From the NCBI GenBank assembly GCA_022732315.1, contig JAIJUV010000001.1:1-59746 (forward strand): a stretch of 59,746 bases of DNA, in the 5' to 3' direction. The notes under the pieces were generated by a model. It did not search any database. It was not told the origin of the DNA and saw only the letters and a program-made list of their open reading frames with translations. The DNA is from Prevotella sp. (GTDB lineage Bacteria > Bacteroidota > Bacteroidia > Bacteroidales > Bacteroidaceae). Position numbers and translations under genes: made by a program. Positions 8,596-16,112 of the stretch are shown in pieces (the first letter of the stretch is position 1; each line of letters starts with the position of its first letter).

Positions 8596-9864
8596 ATGAG
8601 AGTACTTATAGTAAATACAAGTGAGAAGACAGGCGGTGCGGCTGTAGCTGCCAATCGCCTGATGGATGCCCTTAACAACAATGGTGTTAAGGCTAAGATG
8701 CTGGTGCGTGATAAGGAGACTGATGACATAACCGTTGTCAGTTTGCCCCGTTCCTCCAAGTTGCGCTGGAACTTCCTGTGGGAGCGTTGGTGCGTATTCT
8801 GGCATCTTCATTTCTCGAAGCATCATCTCTGGGAAGTAGATATGGCAACGGCAGGATCGGATATTACCAAGCTTCGTGAGTTTCAGGAAGCGGATGTCAT
8901 CCATCTTTCCTGGATCAACCAGGGCATGCTCTCATTGAAAAGCATCCGGAAGATATTGAAGAGTGGTAAACCGGTGGTGTGGACGATGCACGACCTTTGG
9001 GCTGCTACGGGCATCTGTCATTATGCCCGTGGATGCAACCGCTATGCCTCTTCCTGTGGAAATTGCCCGCTCTTGCCTCATAAGGGAAGCAAGAACGACG
9101 TTTCTGCCAAGATATTCGGGCGTAAGAAGGAACTGTATCATGGTGGCAACATTCATTTCGTAAGTTGCAGCAGATGGCTGGAGCAACAGGCCAAGAAGAG
9201 TGCGCTCTTCGTAGGTCAGCGCATTACTAATATTCCGAATCCGATTGATACACATGTGTTCTGTCCGCAAGACAAGGCTGAAGCACGCTTGCGTGCCGGA
9301 TTGCCTGCCGACAAGCGTATCATTCTCTTTGTTTCTCAGCGTGTAACGGATGAGCGAAAGGGAATGAAGTATTTCGTAGAGGCGATAGACAGGTTGGTGA
9401 AGAAATATCCGGATATGGTGAAGCATACGGCTATTGCCATCTTGGGAGGGCATTCCGAGGAGATAGAATTGTCTTTGCCTTCTTATTCCCTGGGCTATGT
9501 GAGCGATGTGAAGCAAATTGTGAATATCTATAATTCCGTTGATGTCTTTGTTCTGCCTTCTCTGGAGGATAATTTGCCAAACACCATCATGGAGTCTATG
9601 GCATGTGGTGTGCCTAGTGTGGGCTTTAAGGTGGGTGGTATCCCTGAGATGATAGACCATCAGAAGACCGGTTATGTGGCCAACTATCGTGATTCTGATG
9701 ATTTGGCAGAGGGCATTCATTGGGTATTGGAAGAAGCCGATATGAAGAACTTGCAGCAGGCTTGCCTGCATAAGGTGACCCAATGCTACTCGCAGCATTC
9801 GGTGGCACTTAGATATATAGAGGTGTATAATCAGGCATTGGCCTACAAAAACTATCATCTATGA
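8596..9864 (+). CDS. Glycosyltransferase family 4 (GT-B fold)
   Basis: Retaining, nucleotide-sugar-dependent glycosyltransferase acting at the cytoplasmic membrane face. The N-terminal half begins MRVLIVNTSEKTGGAAVAA, with the glycine-rich GGA acceptor-side loop, and contains PVVWTMHDLWAATG and a Cys-rich segment (CHYARGCNRYASSCGNCP). The C-terminal half has the donor-binding signature DVFVLPSLEDNLPNTIMESMACGVP (positions about 315-340; EDNLPN…E is the GT4 E-x7-E type motif). The Cys cluster may hold a metal, as in several WcaC-like transferases. Start at ATG 8596 is fixed by the promoter. Its stop overlaps the next start by four bases (ATGA), so the two transferases are translationally coupled. 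Confidence 0.9.
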   Translation: MRVLIVNTSEKTGGAAVAANRLMDALNNNGVKAKMLVRDKETDDITVVSLPRSSKLRWNFLWERWCVFWHLHFSKHHLWEVDMATAGSDITKLREFQEADVIHLSWINQGMLSLKSIRKILKSGKPVVWTMHDLWAATGICHYARGCNRYASSCGNCPLLPHKGSKNDVSAKIFGRKKELYHGGNIHFVSCSRWLEQQAKKSALFVGQRITNIPNPIDTHVFCPQDKAEARLRAGLPADKRIILFVSQRVTDERKGMKYFVEAIDRLVKKYPDMVKHTAIAILGGHSEEIELSLPSYSLGYVSDVKQIVNIYNSVDVFVLPSLEDNLPNTIMESMACGVPSVGFKVGGIPEMIDHQKTGYVANYRDSDDLAEGIHWVLEEADMKNLQQACLHKVTQCYSQHSVALRYIEVYNQALAYKNYHL

Positions 9865-10637
9865 TAAAATTCACCGTAGTTACCTGTACGTTTAATGCCG
9901 AAAGTGTATTGCAGCGTACATTGGATAGCGTCAATAAGCAGACTTATTGCAATGTGGAGCATCTGATTATCGATGGCGTGTCTAAGGATAAGACGCTGGC
10001 AATGGTCAAGGCATATCAGCATAAGGCGCAAGTGGGGGAGAATGCCCATGAGATTGTTGTCTATTCAGAACCCGACAAAGGTCTCTATGATGCCATGAAC
10101 AAGGGCATTGATAGAGCCACGGGTGACTATCTCGTGTTTCTGAATGCGGGCGACGTGTTTCCTTCGGAAGACACCTTGGAGTATGTAGAAGGCTGCGTAG
10201 GCGAAGGAGAAATCTTGCCTGGTGTGCTTTATGGTGATACTGATATTGTAAATGACGAGGGGCGCTTCCTGCGCCATCGTCGTCTCACTCCTCCCAAGAA
10301 GTTGACCTGGCGTTCGTTTAAGTGGGGAATGCTGGTGTGCCATCAGTCGTTCTATGCCCGTACCGATATTGCCCGAGAGGTGCATTACGATTTACACTAT
10401 CGCCTTTCGGCTGATGTGGATTGGTGTATCCGCATCATGAGAGAGGCAGAACGTCGCCATCTGCCTTTACGCAATGTCAATGCCGTCATCACCAACTATC
10501 TGGATGGGGGTATGTCGGTACAGAACCATAAGGCTTCGCTCAAGGAACGCTTCGAGGTGATGAGGAGTAATTATGGAATTATCACCACCTTGCTGGTTCA
10601 TGCCTGGTTTGTGGTGCGTGGTATATTCAAAAAATAG
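9861..10637 (+). CDS. Glycosyltransferase family 2
   Basis: Inverting GT-A transferase of the WfgS/WcaA-like group. It begins FTVVTCTFNAESVLQRTLDSV, then HLIIDGVSKD, EPDKGLYDAMNKGIDRATG and VFLNAGD, the last replacing the DxD motif as usual for this subfamily; a catalytic-region LSADVDWCIRI follows. There is no membrane anchor except a weak hydrophobic C-terminus (TTLLVHAWFVVRGIF). It is cotranscribed and coupled with the GT4 gene. Together they probably extend a lipid-linked oligosaccharide; the sugar is unknown. Confidence 0.9.
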   Translation: MIKFTVVTCTFNAESVLQRTLDSVNKQTYCNVEHLIIDGVSKDKTLAMVKAYQHKAQVGENAHEIVVYSEPDKGLYDAMNKGIDRATGDYLVFLNAGDVFPSEDTLEYVEGCVGEGEILPGVLYGDTDIVNDEGRFLRHRRLTPPKKLTWRSFKWGMLVCHQSFYARTDIAREVHYDLHYRLSADVDWCIRIMREAERRHLPLRNVNAVITNYLDGGMSVQNHKASLKERFEVMRSNYGIITTLLVHAWFVVRGIFKK

Positions 10638-10745
10638 GTGGATAAAATTACGATGGGGGGCATTTTGGCTGTTTAAATATGGGTGGTGAACAATTATTAC
10701 CCCCTAAAAAAATAGATTTTACCCCTATATTGCGATTTTTTCTCC

Positions 10746-10753
10746 TATCTTTG
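10746..10753 (+). promoter_or_regulatory. -7 element TATCTTTG before RNA candidate
   Basis: A perfect Bacteroidetes -7 element. No well-spaced TTG is seen 19-21 bases upstream, so an activator or a degenerate -33 would be needed. Confidence 0.5.
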
Positions 10754-10987
10754 CACCTGAAAAGATTACTCTTGCATCGGGTTTGTACTTGATGGCAGGA
10801 ATAATTGATTCGTATAAAACAGTATTACTCAAATAAAAAATAACTTTCATATTCATGTTTTAGACAATTGTAAATAACTTTAGTTTTTAAATTTAATAGG
10901 AATAGGCTTTTCAGGTGAGAGTAACATCTGGTAAGCGATATTTGATAAATTAAGGAAGCGTCAGTCGGGAGACTGGCGCTTTTTTAT
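10754..10987 (+). ncRNA. Candidate structured RNA (~225 nt) with pseudoknot potential
   Basis: An untranslated transcript bounded by a -7 element and a strong terminator (AGCGTCAGTC 10957-10966, loop GGGA, GACTGGCGCT 10971-10980, then TTTTTA). Near its 5' end CACCTGAAAAG (10754-10764) is perfectly complementary to CTTTTCAGGTG (10907-10917). The adjacent TTACTCTT (10766-10773) pairs with GAGAGTAA (10917-10924) using one G-U. The order is X-Y-X'-Y', so both helices together form a pseudoknot or are alternatives. A second TTACTC at 10825-10830 could compete for Y'. A 6S-type RNA is possible by size, but I cannot assign it. Confidence 0.5.
10957..10986 (+). terminator. Terminator of the RNA candidate
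   Basis: 10-bp stem with one G-U (10957-10966 with 10971-10980), a four-base loop and a T run (10981-10985). Confidence 0.8.
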
Positions 10988-11049
10988 TGTTTTAGGATTA
11001 CTTAAGTAATAATTTCTGTGAAAAGCATGATGATTTCTATATTTTATTG

Positions 11050-11057
11050 TATCTTTG
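11050..11057 (+). promoter_or_regulatory. -7 element four bases before an ATG
   Basis: TATCTTTG (11050-11057) is followed by CAAC and then the ATG at 11062. With the usual start site 5-7 bases after this element, the mRNA would have essentially no leader. Confidence 0.55.
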
Positions 11058-11061
11058 CAAC

Positions 11062-11610
11062 ATGAATCCAATAGCACAAACTATCATATTATCGGCTTCT
11101 GCGGTGAGAATGATCCCACACATAGCCATGTATCTGCTTCACAAGAAGGAGATAGACCTTGATTTGCTCAAGGTGCAGGACCATAAGCCAACGATACTGA
11201 ACTTCATCAAGGCTTGCACTCGTGAAAGAAGTTTCCGTAATCTCTTCTATTATCGCCTGGGAGAGTATCGTTCGGTATTCATCAGTTGGCTGTTGCCGCC
11301 AGAACGAACCATGACTATCTGGTGCCCGCATATTGGAAAAGGAGCACATTTTGAACATAGTTATGCCACCTATCTCAATGCCGACTCCATAGGTGATGAT
11401 TTCTATTGCCTGCAGATGGTGACGTTGGGAAATGGTAAGGGGGGAAGACCAACCATCGGAAATGATGTGAAAATCTATACGGGAGCAACTGTCTTTGGTG
11501 CTGTCCGCATTGGTAATCATGTAACGATAGGGGCAGGAGCCGTAGTCTTCCAGAATGTGCCTGATGGAGCAACTGTAGTGGGGAATCCTGCAAGAATCAT
11601 TCAGAAATAA
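11062..11610 (+). CDS. Hexapeptide-repeat acetyltransferase (serine acetyltransferase-like)
   Basis: Left-handed beta-helix acyltransferase that probably O-acetylates a sugar using acetyl-CoA. The C-terminal ~90 residues carry hexapeptide turns (IGKGAHFEHSYATYLNADSIG, read as successive repeats; then IGNDVKIYTGATVFG, IGNHVTIGAGAVVF, NVPDGATVVGNPARII), closest to the CysE/WcaB-type serine acetyltransferase group. The N-terminal ~90 residues are helical with a conserved FRNLFYYRLGEY. 182 residues is short for CysE, and the catalytic His region is replaced (ADSIGDDFYCLQ), favouring a glycan-modifying role. Start is ATG 11062; the earlier ATG at 11047 precedes the promoter element. Confidence 0.82.
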   Translation: MNPIAQTIILSASAVRMIPHIAMYLLHKKEIDLDLLKVQDHKPTILNFIKACTRERSFRNLFYYRLGEYRSVFISWLLPPERTMTIWCPHIGKGAHFEHSYATYLNADSIGDDFYCLQMVTLGNGKGGRPTIGNDVKIYTGATVFGAVRIGNHVTIGAGAVVFQNVPDGATVVGNPARIIQK

Positions 11611-11631
11611 TTCATTTTAAAGATATAAGAT

Positions 11632-12348
11632 ATGAACTATGCACTTATCATAGCCGGAGGTTCTGGCAATCGTATGGGACAAGACATCCCTAAGCAGTTT
11701 ATGCACGTTGATAATTGTCCTATCATCATTCATACGATGATGGCTTTCCAGAAGCATCCCGATATTCAGGGGATTGCTGTGGTTTGTCTGGCTGGTTGGG
11801 AAACCGTGTTGCAATCCTATGCCAATCAGTTTTGCATCACTAAACTGAAATGGATATTCCCGGGTGGCAGCAATGGTCAGGAATCTATCCATAATGGTAT
11901 CTACGGTTTGAAGGAAATGGGCTGTGTTGACGATGACCTGGTTTTGGTGCATGATGCCGTGCGCCCACTCTTGTCGCAAGACATCATCTCATCCAATATC
12001 GCCATCTGCCAAAAGTACGGTTATGCCATTACGGGTATCAAATGTAGAGAGGCTATCCTGGAGAGTGAGGATGGTTTCACGACTAATACAAGTATTCCTC
12101 GTGATAAGTTAATCCGTACCCAGACACCTCAGACTTTCCGGTTGGGAAACCTCATCGCAGCCCATGAGGAAGCCAAGGAGAAAGGCATCACCAATTCGGT
12201 GGCATCCTGTACCTTGATGGCGGAATTGGGAGGCAGGCAGATGCATATTGTGCCTGGCTCAGAAAAGAACATCAAGATTACTACTGTGGAGGATCTGGAA
12301 ATTCTGAAAGCTTTGATGAAGGTTCAGCCGGAGTCTTGGCTCAAATAA
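11632..12348 (+). CDS. IspD/TarI-family cytidylyltransferase in glycan cluster
   Basis: CTP-dependent transferase making a CDP-alcohol. It has the family nucleotide loop IIAGGSGNRMGQDIPKQF, VLVHDAVRPL, RTQTPQTF and NIKITTVEDLEIL. It is not the housekeeping IspD, since a second and more typical copy lies at 41587-42261 next to recG. Its neighbours are an extended SDR and a LicD-type phosphotransferase, so the likely product is a CDP-activated polyol phosphate (for example CDP-ribitol, as made by TarI/Bcs1) used to decorate a surface glycan. Which alcohol is activated cannot be read from the sequence. It lies 21 bases after the acetyltransferase gene. Confidence 0.85.
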   Translation: MNYALIIAGGSGNRMGQDIPKQFMHVDNCPIIIHTMMAFQKHPDIQGIAVVCLAGWETVLQSYANQFCITKLKWIFPGGSNGQESIHNGIYGLKEMGCVDDDLVLVHDAVRPLLSQDIISSNIAICQKYGYAITGIKCREAILESEDGFTTNTSIPRDKLIRTQTPQTFRLGNLIAAHEEAKEKGITNSVASCTLMAELGGRQMHIVPGSEKNIKITTVEDLEILKALMKVQPESWLK

Positions 12349-12419
12349 CGTTGGAGTATGGTTCACTTTTATATGAGAATATGGGTTAAAGTTGGAAATG
12401 TTAGGCAACTGTTAGATTT

Positions 12420-13505
12420 ATGTTAGATTTTTCACCTTATCAGAAAGATATAGCTCGTCTTTTCCAGGATGGATTAGACTTGGAGCGTTTGCGTGACAAG
12501 ACGATTCTTGTGGTGGGTGCCACGGGATTGGTAGGAGGTTGCGTGGTGGATGTATTGATGCAGAATCCTGCTCGGTGCTACAAAGTGATAGCTGCTGGTC
12601 GCAATAAGGAACGTGCCCAGCAGAAGTTTGCGGCTTATTGGGAAGATGAGTCTTTCTTTTTTGCAAAGATAGATGTCACCCAGCCTGTCATCAAGAGCAT
12701 GAATGGAATGATGGTGGAATCTGTGTATGATGAGTTGGCTGAGGGAGCGGATTACATTATAGATGCGGCAAGCAATGCGAGTCCTAATTTCTTCAGTCGG
12801 GAACCTGTAGAGGTGATGAAAGCCAATATCAATGGTGTGTCCCATCTCATAGAATATGGATTGAGACATCGCATGAAGCGCATGGTTTACGTTTCTTCCG
12901 GCGAAATCTATGGCGAAGGCGATGGTTCTGAGTTTACCGAGAAAAGCAGCGGATATGTGGATTGTGCCTCTGTGCGTGCCTGCTATCCATCGTCGAAGCG
13001 AGCTGCCGAGACGCTTTGTATGGCATACGGAGCAGAGTATGATGCCGATGTGGTGATAGCCAGATTGAGTCATACTTATGGTCCCGGCTTTACCGAGAGT
13101 GATAATCGGGTGTATGCCCAGTTTATCCGCAATGTTCTCAGGGGGGAAGATATCGTCTTGAAGAGTAAGGGAGAGGCTTTCCGCTCCTGGCTCTATGTGG
13201 TAGATGCCGCCCATGCCATCTTGCGCCTCTTGCTGGATGGTGAAAGGGGCAATGCCTATAATGTGGCACATTCTGAATCAAATATCTCCATTCGCCAACT
13301 GGCAGAACTGATAGCCAGGAAAGCGAATAGGAAGGTGGTGTTTGATATTCCTGAGGAGGATGCGCAGCAGGGCAATACCACGCCTATCACCAAGGCAACC
13401 TTTAATACGGATAAGCTCAAGGCTTTGGGCTGGAGACCGCTCTTTGATGTGGAAGAAGGTTTTGGACATACTTTGCAGGATGTGGGAAAGAGCACATCTG
13501 AATAA
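12420..13505 (+). CDS. Extended SDR (NAD-dependent sugar epimerase/dehydratase family)
   Basis: Rossmann-fold sugar nucleotide enzyme. The cofactor loop is VVGATGLVGG (about residues 31-40), the active-site Ser/Glu region is YVSSGEIYGE, and the catalytic Tyr-x3-Lys is YPSSK, followed by RLSHTYGPG; these are typical of UDP-glucuronate decarboxylase / dTDP-glucose 4,6-dehydratase relatives. 361 residues is slightly long, with an extra ~28-residue helical N-terminus. It acts in the cytoplasm on an unidentified CDP-, UDP- or similar sugar. It follows the cytidylyltransferase by 71 bases and may act on its product. ATG 12420 overlaps a short direct repeat (GTTAGATTT) and has no clear Shine-Dalgarno, as is usual in this phylum. 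Confidence 0.85.
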   Translation: MLDFSPYQKDIARLFQDGLDLERLRDKTILVVGATGLVGGCVVDVLMQNPARCYKVIAAGRNKERAQQKFAAYWEDESFFFAKIDVTQPVIKSMNGMMVESVYDELAEGADYIIDAASNASPNFFSREPVEVMKANINGVSHLIEYGLRHRMKRMVYVSSGEIYGEGDGSEFTEKSSGYVDCASVRACYPSSKRAAETLCMAYGAEYDADVVIARLSHTYGPGFTESDNRVYAQFIRNVLRGEDIVLKSKGEAFRSWLYVVDAAHAILRLLLDGERGNAYNVAHSESNISIRQLAELIARKANRKVVFDIPEEDAQQGNTTPITKATFNTDKLKALGWRPLFDVEEGFGHTLQDVGKSTSE

Positions 13506-13508
13506 AAT

Positions 13509-13677
13509 GAGGGTGTATCATAAAGTCAGTCCTTTACAGTTTTTAGGCACGGATTACACGGATTACACGGATTTTTAAGAGAGATGATAATCGCTTTCTT
13601 ATATTAGCACTATAAATCCGTGTAATCCGTGTAATCCGTGCCTTATCTATATCCTAAGAAGCTTATGACACACCCTC
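13509..13677. mobile_element. MITE-like nested inverted-repeat element
   Basis: A 169-bp element with terminal inverted repeats GAGGGTGTATCATAA (13509-13523) and TTATGACACACCCTC (13663-13677), matching at 14 of 15 positions. Inside is a second, perfect 30-bp inverted repeat (13545-13574 with 13614-13643) containing GGCACGGATTACACGG. It fills the gap between the convergent SDR and LicD genes, starting three bases after one stop codon and ending seven bases before the other. It has no ORF. A non-autonomous insertion element is the best guess; it may also serve as a bidirectional terminator. Confidence 0.65.
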
Positions 13678-13684
13678 TCTTGTG

Positions 13685-14554
13685 TTATAGCTTTCTTTTA
13701 ATCTCGTCCCACGTTTCTCTCTTTTCCATGTTAAGATAGTAGCGCAGGTGCTTTTCCACTCTTTGTTCTACTGGTGGGAACTTCATATAGTCGCCAAAGA
13801 AGTGGCGCAGATAGGTATCTGCCTGCTCTGGCAGCAAAACGGTGGTATCCTCGAATGGAAATTCCTTTCCCTTGCCAAGCCATTCCTTCGGGAAAATCTC
13901 TTTGTAATGGTAGGAACCCGTATTCACCAGTACGTTCTTCGCCTTGTCGAAGTCATATCGATGACTCATCTCGTCCATCTGCTGGATGAGGTGATGGCGC
14001 ATCTTGCTGCGACAGAAGAAGGCGAGTGTCTTGATGGCAAACCGGCCCCAGGTTTCCTTGTGCAGGAGCAGGGAAATGTAATCAATGAAGGTGTTGTGGG
14101 TGGTTACGGCGTTCAGACGATTGATGGTCTTTGAATATTTGCGATACAGAGCCTTCGCCGTTTCCATGTCATCGTCGGTGGCATCAAGAGGGAAGATATC
14201 TACGTAAAGACCGATGATGCAGGGACGCTCCTTCTCCTCTATAAGAGTGGTTTCGCGATTCACGAGTTTGGAGAAATACAGAGGGTACGATTCGTTGTTG
14301 TAGGGAGTCACTACCTCGTATTTGCCAAAGTCTTCGTGTTTGGCGATTTCGAGCAGACGGTCGTAGTCGGGGCGTGGCATCAGTACGTCGATGTCATCGT
14401 CCCAGGGAATCATTCCGTGGTGACGGGCGGCTCCGATGGCGGTGCCGGCACAACAGTAATATCTGAGGTGATACTTGTTGCAGATGTCGATGAATGCCTT
14501 CAATATATCGAGTATTGTGGCGTTCCATTCCTTCTTGATGTTCTTAATATCCAT
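13685..14554 (-). CDS. LicD-family phosphotransferase
   Basis: LicD proteins transfer phosphocholine or ribitol phosphate from a CDP-alcohol to a glycan. Family marks: KYHLRYYCCAGTAIGAARHHGMIPWDDDIDVLMPRPDYDRLLEI (about residues 30-73), where GxxxGAxRHxGxIPWDDDxDxxM is the catalytic nucleotidyltransferase-like core, and YVDIFPLD further on. 289 residues is typical. It converges on the cytidylyltransferase/SDR pair, which could provide its CDP-linked donor. It has its own divergent promoter (14576-14605), back to back with the flippase promoter. The acceptor and phospho-alcohol are unknown. Confidence 0.9.
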   Translation of the reverse strand: MDIKNIKKEWNATILDILKAFIDICNKYHLRYYCCAGTAIGAARHHGMIPWDDDIDVLMPRPDYDRLLEIAKHEDFGKYEVVTPYNNESYPLYFSKLVNRETTLIEEKERPCIIGLYVDIFPLDATDDDMETAKALYRKYSKTINRLNAVTTHNTFIDYISLLLHKETWGRFAIKTLAFFCRSKMRHHLIQQMDEMSHRYDFDKAKNVLVNTGSYHYKEIFPKEWLGKGKEFPFEDTTVLLPEQADTYLRHFFGDYMKFPPVEQRVEKHLRYYLNMEKRETWDEIKRKL

Positions 14555-14575
14555 ATTTTTTCTGTTTTACGACTG

Positions 14576-14624
14576 CAAAAGTAAGCAAAAAGTTTTGAAC
14601 TTCAAACTATTTATGCTACTTTTG
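14576..14624. promoter_or_regulatory. Divergent promoter pair (LicD / flippase)
   Basis: Minus strand: -7 TACTTTTG (14583-14576) with TTG (14605-14603), 19 bases apart. Plus strand: TTG (14595-14597) and TACTTTTG (14617-14624), 19 bases apart. The two -33 boxes interleave within 11 bases, so a single bound polymerase probably occludes the other. Confidence 0.75.
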
Positions 14625-14675
14625 CACTTTAAAAAGTAAAATCAAGTAATATTCCATATTTATCAGATAGAAACG

Positions 14676-16112
14676 ATGGCAGAATCATTAAAGGAAAAAA
14701 CCGCCAAGGGATTGTTTTGGGGAGCTATGAACAGTGGCTCTACCCAGGTTCTCAATATCCTCTTTGGCATCTTCTTGGCGCGCTTGTTGTCGCCAGCCGA
14801 TTATGGTATTATCGGCATCCTCACCATTTTCACCCTGATTGCGGGCAATCTGCAGAGTAGCGGCTTTACCCAGGCATTGGTGAATATCAGGAAACCCACC
14901 GACAACGATTATAATTCGGTGTTCTGGTTTAATGTCCTGGTGAGTCTTACCATGTATGTGGCGCTCTTTTTCTGTGCGCCGCTGATAGCAGATTTCTTCC
15001 ATCAGCCTTGTCTCACCTCCTTGTCGCGCTTCGTGTTCCTGAGTTTCTTCATCTCTTCGTTTGGTATCGCCCAAAACGGGTATATGATGAAGAACATGAT
15101 GAACAAGGAGATAACCATTGTTAATTTCATGGCTTTGATCAGTTCGAATGTCGTGGGATTGGTGCTGGCATTCAACGGGATGGCTTACTGGAGTCTGGCT
15201 TGGCAGCAGGTCATCTTCATCCTCGTATTGAATATCGGAAGATATTATTATACGGGATGGCGCCCGAACTTTCATATCGATTTCGGACCCGTGAGAAAAA
15301 TGTTTGGATTCAGTGTGAAACTTCTGGTAACCAACATCATCAATACGGTGAGCAACAATGTTTTGACCTTTGTGTTTGGCCGATTTTATCCGATTAATGA
15401 TGTGGGTAACTATAGTCAGGCTTATAACTGGGATACCAAGGCTAATTCGTTTGTTGCCAATACGGTGGGACAGATAGCGCAGCCCGTCTTGGCTTCTATC
15501 CAGGACGATAAGAACCGCGAGTTGATGGTGTTTAGAAAGATGCTCCGTTTCACGGCGTTCCTTTCTTTCCCATTGATGTTTGGCTTGACCCTGGTATCAC
15601 GTGAATTCATCTTGATTACGATTCATGAGAAATGGATAGCCAGTGTGCCGCTGTTGCAGATTCTTTGTGTGAGCGGTGCCTTTATGCCGATTTATACGCT
15701 CTATCAGAACCTGGCTATCAGCAAGGGGCGTTCTGATGTGTATATGTGGTGCAACATCGGTCAGGTAGTGGGGTTGCTCGCCTTGGTATTGTTTTGTCAT
15801 CAATATGGCATCCAGACCATGGTGATAGCCTACACTTTGTTTATTATAGCCTGGCTCTTGGTCTGGCAGTGGATGCTGAAGCGTGTTGCCGGCTTGCGAT
15901 TCCGTGATGTGGCAAAGGATATACTGCCATTCATGCTATGTGCGGCAGCCACCATGGTGGCCACCTATTTCATTACCCGCAGCTTGCAGAACATCTATCT
16001 CTTGCTGCTGGTTCGTCTGCTGGTATCAGCCACCATTTACTTCTGTATCATGAAACTGCTGAAGGTGCAGATATTAGAAGAGTGTATAGCCTTCTGTAAG
16101 CGAGGTAGATAA
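14676..16112 (+). CDS. Lipopolysaccharide/O-antigen flippase (Wzx/MATE-like)
   Basis: Inner-membrane multi-pass transporter predicted to flip lipid-linked oligosaccharide to the periplasm. The start MAESLKEKTAKGLFWGA and LARLLSPADYGIIGI are characteristic of the WzxC/TuaB-like polysaccharide transporter group (MOP superfamily). About 12-14 hydrophobic helices are visible along 478 residues. ATG 14676 lies ~50 bases after its -7 element. The last 65 bases overlap the 3' end of the oppositely oriented GT2 gene; both frames look genuine. It is the only flippase of this type in the window and may serve the glycan made by the neighbouring transferases. Confidence 0.9.
   Translation: MAESLKEKTAKGLFWGAMNSGSTQVLNILFGIFLARLLSPADYGIIGILTIFTLIAGNLQSSGFTQALVNIRKPTDNDYNSVFWFNVLVSLTMYVALFFCAPLIADFFHQPCLTSLSRFVFLSFFISSFGIAQNGYMMKNMMNKEITIVNFMALISSNVVGLVLAFNGMAYWSLAWQQVIFILVLNIGRYYYTGWRPNFHIDFGPVRKMFGFSVKLLVTNIINTVSNNVLTFVFGRFYPINDVGNYSQAYNWDTKANSFVANTVGQIAQPVLASIQDDKNRELMVFRKMLRFTAFLSFPLMFGLTLVSREFILITIHEKWIASVPLLQILCVSGAFMPIYTLYQNLAISKGRSDVYMWCNIGQVVGLLALVLFCHQYGIQTMVIAYTLFIIAWLLVWQWMLKRVAGLRFRDVAKDILPFMLCAAATMVATYFITRSLQNIYLLLLVRLLVSATIYFCIMKLLKVQILEECIAFCKRGR

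Larger units (their letters stand above)
10638..11061. other. Gene-free stretch containing one RNA candidate and a promoter
   Basis: The 424 bases hold no convincing ORF. The first ~100 bases are AT-rich with runs of C and G (GGGGGG at about 10655, two CCCC runs). The rest is the candidate RNA at 10754-10987 and the promoter of the acetyltransferase (11050-11057). Confidence 0.6.

Noticed and set aside
11632..12348. Taking this cytidylyltransferase as the housekeeping ispD
   Set aside because: A second, more typical copy occurs next to recG; this one is embedded with SDR and LicD genes.
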